DNA from: Streptomyces sp. NBC_00285
Lineage (GTDB): Bacteria; Actinomycetota; Actinomycetes; Streptomycetales; Streptomycetaceae
Assembly (NCBI RefSeq): GCF_036174265.1
Contig: NZ_CP108055.1
Span: forward strand, 3,906,001 to 3,970,000
DNA: 64,000 nucleotides
Reading direction: 5' to 3'
A program made the position numbers and the translations under genes. The notes beneath the pieces were generated by a model. It did no database searches. It was not told where the DNA came from and saw nothing but the letters and a program-made list of their open reading frames with translations. Shown here piece after piece: positions 1 through 7,538 of the stretch. Within the stretch, counting starts at the first letter, position 1; each line of letters begins with the position of its first letter.

Positions 1-494
1 AAGGGGTGGACTCCGACCGGCGACGCGGGCGGCGGACCGTAGCCTTCCGCGATCCGCTGGTGGTAGGTCTGGCGGTCGATGACCTCCAGGCCGACGATCT
101 CCCACGGCGGCAGGCCCGCGGTCTGGCGGTGCTCGCCCCACAGGCGCAGGGCGACGGCGGCCGCGTCGTGCAGGTCGCGGGCCTCTTCCCAGTACCGGAT
201 CTCCGCGTGGTCGTTGGCGTAGCGGCTGGTCAGCAGGAAGGGGTGGTCGTGGGCGAGCTGTTCGAGGGCGCGCCGGAGCTCCTTGAGCGGAGCCTCCTCG
301 CCGGAGACGCTGAGCGTGACGTGCCACAGCCGGGGCAGATCCGCGGGTTCCTCATGCTGGAAGCTGTCCCCGGCGGCGACGCTCGTCAGCGTCCGCTCCT
401 CGCCGGCCGCCCGCGCGACGGCACCGCCGGACCTGCCGCGGGAAGCGGCCGCACCGTCGCGGGACGCGGCCGCCCCAGGGCGCACTCGTCTCAC
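1..494 (-). CDS. Conserved hypothetical protein, 3' end outside window
   Basis: The N-terminal 164 residues are visible and the frame runs off the left edge without a stop. The GTG start is preceded by a strong AAAGGAGG ribosome binding site 5 nt upstream. The first ~45 residues are low-complexity (Ala, Arg, Gly, Ser). After that comes a compact domain with 'RLWHVTLSVSGEEAPLKEL', 'HPFLLTSRYAND' and 'RYWEEARDLHDAAAVALRLW', rich in charged helices. I do not recognise a named family. Its position just downstream of proB suggests it is the small conserved Streptomyces protein near proB-proA, so proA may lie just outside the window. That last point is inference. Confidence 0.75.
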   Translation of the reverse strand, partial: MRRVRPGAAASRDGAAASRGRSGGAVARAAGEERTLTSVAAGDSFQHEEPADLPRLWHVTLSVSGEEAPLKELRRALEQLAHDHPFLLTSRYANDHAEIRYWEEARDLHDAAAVALRLWGEHRQTAGLPPWEIVGLEVIDRQTYHQRIAEGYGPPPASPVGVHP

Positions 495-714
495 GACGGC
501 CTCCTTTACGCACAGATCGACCCCACGGGTCTACGGAATGTGTCCCTGAGACAAAGTTGAGCAGGCCGCAAGAGCTCGTGGGGCGGTTTTGCGGAACGTC
601 CACCTCAGGGCGACGCTCTTGGCAGGGCGTTCACCCCGTTTTCGGGCACCCGGGGCACGCGGGGCGCCTGTGGCGCCGGCAGCCGCCAGGCGGCCGGTGT
701 CCGTCAGGTGGCTG

Positions 715-1842
715 TCAGGGGTGCAGGATCACGAGATCGTCCCGGTGGACGACCTCCCGCTCGTACGCGGGCCCCAGTTCCCGCGCCAGTTCCCGGGTGG
801 AGCGGCCGATCAGCCGCGGGATCTCCTTGGCGTCGAAGTTCACGAGTCCGCGGGCCACCGCGTGCCCTGTGCCGTCCCGCAGTTCGACGGGGTCACCCGC
901 GACGAACTCGCCCTCGACGGAGGCGATCCCGGCCGGCAGCAGGGACGTGCGGCGGTCGACGACCGCCTTCACCGCCCCGTCGTCCAGGGTCAGGGAGCCC
1001 TGCGGGGTGGACGCGTGCTGGAGCCACAGCAGCCGGTCCGCGGAGCGCTTGCGGGCGGGGTGGAAGTAGGTTCCGGTGTCGCCGCCGGACAGTGCGTCCG
1101 ACGCGTGGATCGTGCTGGTCAGCACCACGGGGATGCCGGCGGCGGCCGCGATCCGGGCGGCCTCGACCTTGGTGACCATGCCGCCGGTGCCGACGCCCGC
1201 CTTGCCGGCGCTGCCGATCTCGACGCTCGCCAGGTCGGCCGGTCCCCGCACCTCCGCTATCCGCGAGGTGCCCGGCCTGCTCGGGTCGCCGTCGTAGACG
1301 CCGTCGATGTCGGAGAGCAGGACCAGCAGGTCGGCGTGGACGAGATGCGCGACCAGTGCCGCGAGCCGGTCGTTGTCGCCGAAACGGATCTCGTCGGTGG
1401 CGACGGTGTCGTTCTCGTTGACGATCGGGAGGGCGCCCATCGCGAGGAGCTTGTCGAGGGTGCGGGAGGCGTTGCGGTGGTGGGCGCGGCGGCTCATGTC
1501 GTCGCTGGTCAGCAGTACTTGGCCGACGCGGACGCCGTAGCGGGCGAAGGAGGCGGTGTAGCGGGCGACGAGGAGGCCCTGGCCGACGCTGGCGGCGGCC
1601 TGCTGGCGGGCGAGGTCACGGGGGCGGCGGCGCAGCCCGAGCGGGGCGAGTCCGGCGGCGATGGCACCGGAGGAGACGAGCACGACCTCGCGCTCGCCGC
1701 CGCTACGGCACTTCGCGAGGACGTCGACGAGGGCGTCGACCCGGTCGGCGTCGAGGCCGCCGGAGGCGGTGGTCAGCGAGGAGGAGCCCACCTTGACGAC
1801 GATCCTGCGGGCCTCGCCCACGGCCTGCCTTGCCCCTGCCAC
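715..1842 (-). CDS. proB: Glutamate 5-kinase
   Basis: This 375-aa enzyme phosphorylates the gamma-carboxylate of glutamate, the first step of proline synthesis, in the cytoplasm. The N-terminal amino-acid kinase domain shows 'IVVKVGSSSL' near residue 15, 'LVSSGAIAAG', 'NENDTVATDEIRFGDND' and the 'GTGGMVTKVEAA' loop near residue 220. The last ~90 residues form the PUA domain usual in long bacterial ProB. The GTG at 1842 puts the first kinase strand about 12 residues in, as in the family; an in-frame start farther upstream would add a non-conserved extension. Normally proB follows obg closely in Streptomyces relatives; here a ~13-kb glycopolymer locus separates them. Confidence 0.93.
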   Translation of the reverse strand: MAGARQAVGEARRIVVKVGSSSLTTASGGLDADRVDALVDVLAKCRSGGEREVVLVSSGAIAAGLAPLGLRRRPRDLARQQAAASVGQGLLVARYTASFARYGVRVGQVLLTSDDMSRRAHHRNASRTLDKLLAMGALPIVNENDTVATDEIRFGDNDRLAALVAHLVHADLLVLLSDIDGVYDGDPSRPGTSRIAEVRGPADLASVEIGSAGKAGVGTGGMVTKVEAARIAAAAGIPVVLTSTIHASDALSGGDTGTYFHPARKRSADRLLWLQHASTPQGSLTLDDGAVKAVVDRRTSLLPAGIASVEGEFVAGDPVELRDGTGHAVARGLVNFDAKEIPRLIGRSTRELARELGPAYEREVVHRDDLVILHP

Positions 1843-2073
1843 CTTGTGTCCTGTCCCCTCGCGCCACTTCGGGTACCTCGCCCGCAATGTACGCGAAGGG
1901 GACGTGGTGACGCGCATCCGTCCAGTCCCCGGACCCGGTATCGGACGCCTTTCGGGGCCGAGCCGGTTCCTCTTCCGAGAAAAGCGGAAGTACACCCTCC
2001 CATTAATCGAAAGTGAATTCTTTCCGACATCCGGATGTACAACCATTCACCTTCCGCCCGTGTCGAACCGGCC

Positions 2074-4059
2074 ATGAACATCCGTCGGCTGCGTGCCGTC
2101 CTTCGCGTTCCCGGGAAAAGCGAGCTTCTCCTGGTGATCCTTTTCGCTGCCGGTTTCGCGGCGCTCCCCGTTCTGGCACTGCTGCCGTCGTTGTGGGGCT
2201 TCACGGCGGCGTGGGCCGTGACCTATCTGGCGGACGAGGCACTGCACGCGAAGGCCCCGGGGTTCGTCCGCCGCCTGGCGGCACTACAGCTCAGCCGCAC
2301 CATGCGGTTCGCCGTGCGCACGGTGATGCTGCTGGCCCTGGCCGACCGGATGGACGCGCCGGACGCGGTGCTGGTCACCGGGCTCGCCGCCCTCAGCGCC
2401 CATTTCCTGCTGGTGACGATGTATTCCGCGGTGCATCACGCAATCCGCAGGAGACGCGTGCTCCCGGTGATCGTGCGCAATCTCGACATGAGCGGGATCG
2501 AGGTCCCGGAACGGCCGCCCGCCTATCTCTACCGGCGATTCCTGCGCAAGCTGCTCCACCTCGATCTTCCGGCCCACGCGGGCCTTCTCACCGCGCTGGC
2601 AACCGGAACCTGGTATTCGGCCTACGTGGGGTACGCGCTGACGACGGTCGCCTCGCTGGCCGCCCTCACCGCACTGCTGGGACGGTTCCGCGCGGTCCGC
2701 CGGATGCCCGGCCGGGACGCGGTGATCGGCGAGGTCAACCGCCAACTCGCCGGGTACCGGCCCGAGGTGGCGCTGTACTTCAGCTTCGCGGCGGTCTCCC
2801 GCGACTTCATGTACCAGGTCAACATGTGGATCGAGACGCTGGAACAGCTCGACCGGCGCCCGGTGATCGTCCTGCGCGAGCGGGCCTCGTTCCGCTTCCT
2901 CGGCCGCACCCGGATACCCGTGGTCTGCGTGCCCAAGGCGGACGACCTGGCCGAGCTGGAGCTGTCCGGCGTCCGGGTCGTCCTCTATCCCGGCAACGCC
3001 GGCAAGAACGTCCACATGCTGCGCGTCGCCGAGGCCAAGCACGTCTTCATCGGCCACGGCGACAGCGACAAGCTCGCCAGCAGCAACCGCGTCAGCAAGG
3101 TGTACGACGAGATCTGGGTGGCCGGGAAGGCCGGCCGGGACCGCTACCAGCGGGTGCGGCACGCCATCAGCGACGAGGCCATCGTCGAGGTGGGCCGCCC
3201 GCAGCTGGCGCCGGTCCGGCTGCACACCGACCACGTCCCGGGCCCGGCGCCCGTCGTCCTGTACGCCCCCACCTGGGAGGGCTGGAGCGACGACGACTGC
3301 CACACCTCGCTGATCCCGATGGGCGTACCCCTGATCGAGGGGCTCCTCGCGGAGAACGTCCGGATCATCTACAAGCCGCACCCCCTCACCGGCAAGCGCT
3401 CCTCCGAGGCGGCCGTCGCGGACCGGGCCATCAGGGAGCTGCTGAGAGCCGGCGACGACAAGGCCGCGGAGAGCGCGAGACCCCGGCTCCAGGAGATACG
3501 GGCCCGCCTCGACGAGTTGTCCGGACGCCACGAGGGCGACGACGCCCAGCAGTTGAGGGACGCGCGGGTCCCCGACCGGGACGGCGCGGCCGAGTCGCAG
3601 GAGCTGCGGGACGAGTGGCACCGGATCTTCTGGGAGAGCCGGAGCACCGCTCGCCACCACGTGATCCTCGACCAGCTCCCCACCCTGTACGAGTGCTTCA
3701 ACCAGGCGGACCTGCTCATCAGTGACGTCTCCTCGGTGGTCGCCGACTTCGTGGCGAGCCTCAAGCCGTACGTCCTGACCAACGCCGAGGACCTGCCCGA
3801 CGAGGAGTTCCGGGCCGCCTACACGACCGCGGGCGGCGCGTATCTGCTCGACCGCGCCTGCGCCCGGCTGCCGGAGATCCTGCGTTCGGTCCGTGAACCC
3901 CGTCACGACCCGATGGCCCCGCAGCGCCGTGTTCTCAAGGAGTACGTCCTCGGCCCGGACCACCCCTCCTCCATGAAGCGCTTCAACGCCGCCGTCAACG
4001 AGCTGGCCGACCGCTCGGACGCGGAACGGGCCGAGGACCTCGCGACCCCGCTCGTGTGA
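2074..4059 (+). CDS. Membrane-anchored TagF-like polyol-phosphate transferase 1
   Basis: This 661-aa protein belongs to the CDP-glycerol glycerophosphotransferase family (TagF/TarF/TarL), which transfers glycerol- or ribitol-phosphate from a CDP donor to a growing teichoic acid. Residues ~15-150 hold several hydrophobic segments. The catalytic region carries 'FIGHGDSDKLAS' (His328), 'LYAPTWEGW' (~residue 396), 'YKPHPLTG' (His436) and 'LLISDVSSVVADF' (~residue 547). An upstream ATG at 2035 is possible, but starting at 2074 gives an N-terminus of the same length as the paralogue at 7539-9584. No clear ribosome binding site was seen. Divergent from proB. Donor (glycerol or ribitol) cannot be told from sequence alone. 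Confidence 0.88.
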   Translation: MNIRRLRAVLRVPGKSELLLVILFAAGFAALPVLALLPSLWGFTAAWAVTYLADEALHAKAPGFVRRLAALQLSRTMRFAVRTVMLLALADRMDAPDAVLVTGLAALSAHFLLVTMYSAVHHAIRRRRVLPVIVRNLDMSGIEVPERPPAYLYRRFLRKLLHLDLPAHAGLLTALATGTWYSAYVGYALTTVASLAALTALLGRFRAVRRMPGRDAVIGEVNRQLAGYRPEVALYFSFAAVSRDFMYQVNMWIETLEQLDRRPVIVLRERASFRFLGRTRIPVVCVPKADDLAELELSGVRVVLYPGNAGKNVHMLRVAEAKHVFIGHGDSDKLASSNRVSKVYDEIWVAGKAGRDRYQRVRHAISDEAIVEVGRPQLAPVRLHTDHVPGPAPVVLYAPTWEGWSDDDCHTSLIPMGVPLIEGLLAENVRIIYKPHPLTGKRSSEAAVADRAIRELLRAGDDKAAESARPRLQEIRARLDELSGRHEGDDAQQLRDARVPDRDGAAESQELRDEWHRIFWESRSTARHHVILDQLPTLYECFNQADLLISDVSSVVADFVASLKPYVLTNAEDLPDEEFRAAYTTAGGAYLLDRACARLPEILRSVREPRHDPMAPQRRVLKEYVLGPDHPSSMKRFNAAVNELADRSDAERAEDLATPLV

Positions 4060-4068
4060 CCCCGCGCG

Positions 4069-4106
4069 CTGCCTGCCGCACGGCACCTCACCGTCACGGC
4101 AGGCAG
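4069..4106 (+). terminator. Hairpin downstream of TagF-like gene 1
   Basis: A perfect 10-bp inverted repeat (CTGCCTGCCG at 4069-4078 and its complement at 4097-4106) lies 10 nt after the stop codon. There is no U-tract. It sits directly against the palindrome at 4107-4124. Confidence 0.6.
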
Positions 4107-4124
4107 ACGACACGCGCGTGTCGT
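4107..4124. promoter_or_regulatory. Perfect 18-bp palindrome upstream of TagF-like gene 2
   Basis: Positions 4107-4124 read ACGACACGC followed by its exact reverse complement, with no spacer. It starts 61 nt before the proposed GTG start of the next gene, a place where a dimeric regulator could bind. It could also be a second terminator hairpin. No known regulator consensus was recognised. Confidence 0.4.
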
Positions 4125-4184
4125 CCGAAGGTCGGCACGCGTTAACCAAGGCGTCCGTCTCGCGACGACCTTGGAGTGACCTCA

Positions 4185-6236
4185 GTGCGCACACCCCTCC
4201 CCCGCCTCCGGTCCGCGCTGGGGCTGCCGGGCCGGCAGACCGCGACGAGAGCCCTCGTCGCCGCCGTCCTGGCAGCCGCCGTCGTCGCCCAGGCCGTCGC
4301 CGCCCTGCGTCCGCACGTCCCGTTGCTGCTCGCCGCGACAGCCGCCTCCCTGGCCGCCGAGGGCGTCCTGCACCGGTGGCAGCGCGGCATGGTGTCGCTG
4401 TTCGCCAAGACGCACGCGGACATCACCGTGCGGCACGTCCTGCGCGATCTGCTGCTGGTCGTCGGCCTGCTGCGGCTCGCCCCGGAGGCCGAGGAGACGG
4501 CGTACACCCTGCTGGTCGCCGGTCTGCTCGCCTTCTACGCGTTGCACTGCGCGATCCAGTCAGCCTCCGTCCTGGTCCACCGCACCCGCACCCTGCCGGT
4601 GCTCACCCGGAACATCGACGCCTCCGCGCTGCGTCTGACCCCGGCCCCGCCCGCCCTGCTGCGCCGCCCAGGGCCCCGTCTGCTGGTCCACGGCCTGCCC
4701 GCCACGACGGGGCTGCTGGTCACCGCGGCCACCGGTGAGCCCGGGTGTGCGGCCTTCGGCATCGCCATGTCCCTCGGGCTCGCCCTCATCGGCCTGTACG
4801 ACCTGCTCGTACGGCTGCTGCCGAGCCGTCGGCCGGCGGGTGAGCAGGAGGTGCTGGACTGGTTCGAGGCGTGGCTCGCGGAGTACCGGCCGACCGTGGG
4901 CCTCTACTTCTCCGGCGGGGCGTCCTCCGCCTACCAGGCCAACATGTGGCTGGAGCCGCTCGCGGAGCTCGAAGGCAGGCCGGTCATCGTGCTGCGCGAG
5001 CGGTTCATGATGCAGCGGATCGCTGCGACCGACGTCCCCGTCGTCTGCCTGCCGAAGGTGTCCACGCTGCTGCGCCTGGAGCAGTCCACGCTCCAGGTCC
5101 TCATCCACCCGTCGAACTCCGGCAAGACCTCGCAGGTCCTGCGGATCCCGACGATCAAGCACACCTTCGTCAACCACGGCGAGAGCGACAAGCTGTCCTC
5201 CTGCAACCCGTACGCGAAGGCCTACGACGAGGTGTGGGTGGCCGGTCCCGCGGCACGCGAGCGGTACGCGGCGGCCGAGGTCGGCGTCGAGGACAAGGAC
5301 GTGGTGGAGATCGGCCGCCCGCAGCTGGACGCCGTACGGCCGCACTCGGGGCCGCCGACGGGCACGTACCTGACCGTGCTGTACGCGCCGACCTGGGAGG
5401 GCTGGGACGGCAACCCGGGCAACACCTCGGTGGTCGAGGCCGGGGAGAACCTCGTGCGGGCACTGCTGGCGGATCCCGGGGTGCGGCTGCTGTACAAGCC
5501 GCATCCGCTGACCGGATCGGTGGACGCCCGGGCCGGCGCGGCGGATCGGCGGATCCGTGAGCTGGTGCGGGCGGCGAACCGGGAGCGGACAGTGGAACAG
5601 CCCGCCGACGACGGTGAACTCACCTGCAGGACCCGGGAGTTGGACCGGCTCACCACCGCGTCTTTCCGGGCCGCAGCGGACTCGGTCGAGCGGATGCTGC
5701 TCCAGTCCACGCCCGAGCGGGGCCGCGCCCAAGCGGTGACCCGAGCCACCGCGGCCTGGGAGCGTGCGTACTGGGCCTCGCTCCCCGAGGGGGAGCACCA
5801 GGTCGTGACCGCCGCCCGGCCGACGCTGTACGCCTGCTTCAACCGGGCCGACCTGCTGATCAGCGATGTGTCGAGCGTGGTCAGCGACTTCCTGGTGAGC
5901 GGGAAGCCGTACGCGGTCGCGAACACCAGCGGGCTGAGCGAGAGCGCGTTCCGCGCGGCCTTCCCCACGGCGGGTGCGGCGACCGTGCTGACGCCGGACG
6001 CGGCGGGGGTGCCCGCGCTGCTGGACGCGGTGCGGCACCCCGAGCGGGACGCGTTCGCGGCAGCGCGGGCCGGGCTGAAGCGGCGGTTGCTGGGTCCGGA
6101 CGAACCGTCTTCGCAGGAACGGTTCGACAGGGCCGTTCAGGCGTTGTGCGCGGCGGCCCGGGGGCGCCGGCTTCCCGGGCAGCGCAGGGACGAGGCGACC
6201 GTGTCCGTCTCCGGGACGTTCACCTTGCCGCGATGA
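4185..6236 (+). CDS. Membrane-anchored TagF-like polyol-phosphate transferase 2
   Basis: This 683-aa second member of the CDP-glycerol/ribitol phosphotransferase family has N-terminal hydrophobic segments (residues ~20-160) and the same catalytic landmarks: 'VNHGESDKLSS' (His331), 'LYAPTWEGWDG', 'LYKPHPLTGS' and 'LLISDVSSVVSDF' (~residue 557). The GTG at 4185 is chosen because GGAG lies 8 nt upstream; the GTG at 4176 overlaps that site. It is 125 nt after the first tagF-like gene in the same direction, with a hairpin and a palindrome between. A separate domain rich in Arg, Glu and Thr sits between the two C-terminal motifs and differs from the paralogues, so acceptor or length control may differ (inference). 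Confidence 0.87.
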   Translation: MRTPLPRLRSALGLPGRQTATRALVAAVLAAAVVAQAVAALRPHVPLLLAATAASLAAEGVLHRWQRGMVSLFAKTHADITVRHVLRDLLLVVGLLRLAPEAEETAYTLLVAGLLAFYALHCAIQSASVLVHRTRTLPVLTRNIDASALRLTPAPPALLRRPGPRLLVHGLPATTGLLVTAATGEPGCAAFGIAMSLGLALIGLYDLLVRLLPSRRPAGEQEVLDWFEAWLAEYRPTVGLYFSGGASSAYQANMWLEPLAELEGRPVIVLRERFMMQRIAATDVPVVCLPKVSTLLRLEQSTLQVLIHPSNSGKTSQVLRIPTIKHTFVNHGESDKLSSCNPYAKAYDEVWVAGPAARERYAAAEVGVEDKDVVEIGRPQLDAVRPHSGPPTGTYLTVLYAPTWEGWDGNPGNTSVVEAGENLVRALLADPGVRLLYKPHPLTGSVDARAGAADRRIRELVRAANRERTVEQPADDGELTCRTRELDRLTTASFRAAADSVERMLLQSTPERGRAQAVTRATAAWERAYWASLPEGEHQVVTAARPTLYACFNRADLLISDVSSVVSDFLVSGKPYAVANTSGLSESAFRAAFPTAGAATVLTPDAAGVPALLDAVRHPERDAFAAARAGLKRRLLGPDEPSSQERFDRAVQALCAAARGRRLPGQRRDEATVSVSGTFTLPR

Positions 6237-6240
6237 GTGT

Positions 6241-7464
6241 CTACCGGTGTGCCAGCACCCTGCGCGCCTTTCGGACCGCACGCCGCACCAGCTGGTCGAC
6301 CCCGACCTCGCGGAAGCCCGGTACCTCGCGGGCCTCTCGCGGTTCCGCGAGGTACCACGTGTCCGGAAGGCCCACCGACGCGTCGCGGAAGTACGGATAG
6401 GCGAGGTAGACGCGGCGGCCCCCCTTCGCGAGCACCGGCTCCGGGATCTTCTTCGTCCTCATGAACTCCAGGACCGCCACCAGGAGATCCGGGCGGCCCG
6501 AGGCAACCAGCTGGAGCCGCAGGCGTTCATGCACGCGGAGGCGGTGCGCGACCTCGCCGGTCCAGTAGGCGTCGACCAGGGGTTTCGCCAACGCCAGCTT
6601 CTCCTGGCGGACCGCCTCGCTGTCCTTCAGGAACTTCGGGCCGAACTGCGGGAGCAGGGTGACGAGGAAGGGGCGGACCATGAGCGCGTCGCGTCTCGCG
6701 CCCGCGGGGACCATGTCGGCGATCAGGTTCATCAGGGCCCGCGCGGAGTCGAAGCGCAGGGTGTGGCTGCCGGTCCTGGTGACGTGCTTGCCGTCCTCGC
6801 GGCCCACCAGGTAGTAGCAGGTGTGGTCGGCGATCACGGAGACGCCGTCGGCCCGCAGATAGGCCTCCATGGTGAACAGCGCGTCCTCGCCGGTCCACAG
6901 GGACTCGTCGAAACGCATGCTGTGCTGTTCGAGGAACGCGCGACGGAACAGCTTCTGCGCGCTCAGCGTGAACTTGATGTTGGAGGAGAAGACGTCGGTA
7001 CGCTCCAGCGTCCGGCCCCACATCGACGTCGGCGGTTTGCGGTTGACGCCCTCGACCCGGCCGAGGACGACGTCCGTGCCGTTGCGGTCGCCCATCGCGA
7101 CCATCCGCTCCAGCGCCTCCGGGGCGAGCCGGTCGTCGGCGTCGAGGAAGAAGACGTACCGCCCGGTGGCCTTGCCCAGGCCGACGTTGCGCGGGCCGCT
7201 GGGGCCGCCGGAGTTGTCCTGCCGGACCACCATGACGTCCAGGTGTGTCCGTGCCGCGAACTCCTCCAGGTACTCCCCGGTGTCGTCCGGTGAGCCGTCG
7301 TCGACGGCGATGACCTCGATGCGGGCGGGGTCGAGGGTCTGTGCCTCGACGGAGGCCAGGCAGTCGACCAGGTAGGGCATCGCTTCGTAGGCCCCGATGA
7401 CGACGGTCACGTCAGGCTGCGCAAGGGACACGGTTCCCCCAGTCACGGTGATTGCTTCCGGCAC
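6241..7464 (-). CDS. Family 2 glycosyltransferase
   Basis: This 407-aa protein has a GT-A fold at its N-terminus: 'VTVVIGAYEAMPYLVDCL' near residue 20, the nucleotide-binding 'VIAVDDGSPDDTGEY', 'GPSGPRNVGLGKATG' and the metal-binding 'VFFLDADDRLAPEA' (DxDD near residue 105). The C-terminal half is helical and basic, without an obvious membrane span. It presumably adds a sugar to the glycopolymer made by its neighbours; donor and acceptor are unknown. The stop lies only 4 bp from the stop of the convergent TagF-like gene 2. The start may be GTG 7464 or GTG 7431, which has a purine-rich GGGGGA just upstream. It shares overall design with the longer glycosyltransferase at 17880-19877. Confidence 0.87.
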   Translation of the reverse strand: MPEAITVTGGTVSLAQPDVTVVIGAYEAMPYLVDCLASVEAQTLDPARIEVIAVDDGSPDDTGEYLEEFAARTHLDVMVVRQDNSGGPSGPRNVGLGKATGRYVFFLDADDRLAPEALERMVAMGDRNGTDVVLGRVEGVNRKPPTSMWGRTLERTDVFSSNIKFTLSAQKLFRRAFLEQHSMRFDESLWTGEDALFTMEAYLRADGVSVIADHTCYYLVGREDGKHVTRTGSHTLRFDSARALMNLIADMVPAGARRDALMVRPFLVTLLPQFGPKFLKDSEAVRQEKLALAKPLVDAYWTGEVAHRLRVHERLRLQLVASGRPDLLVAVLEFMRTKKIPEPVLAKGGRRVYLAYPYFRDASVGLPDTWYLAEPREAREVPGFREVGVDQLVRRAVRKARRVLAHR

Positions 7465-7484
7465 CGGGATATACGCAAAAGAGC

Positions 7485-7515
7485 CCGGTTTTCGGTAATC
7501 AGCGCCGAAAACCGG
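7485..7515 (-). terminator. Rho-independent terminator of TagF-like gene 3
   Basis: A perfect 11-bp inverted repeat (CCGGTTTTCGG at 7485-7495, complement at 7505-7515) has a 9-nt loop. Read on the minus strand it is followed by CTCTTTTG, a short U-tract. It lies 23 nt after the stop at 7539 and immediately upstream of the glycosyltransferase gene at 7464. Confidence 0.8.
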
Positions 7516-7538
7516 ACCCTTTCTTTACGAAGTGCTGG

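Noticed and set aside
2284..4194. A minus-strand open frame of about 636 codons opposite TagF-like gene 1
   Set aside because: TagF motifs are on the plus strand; the antisense translation is Val/Arg/Asp-rich without recognisable features.
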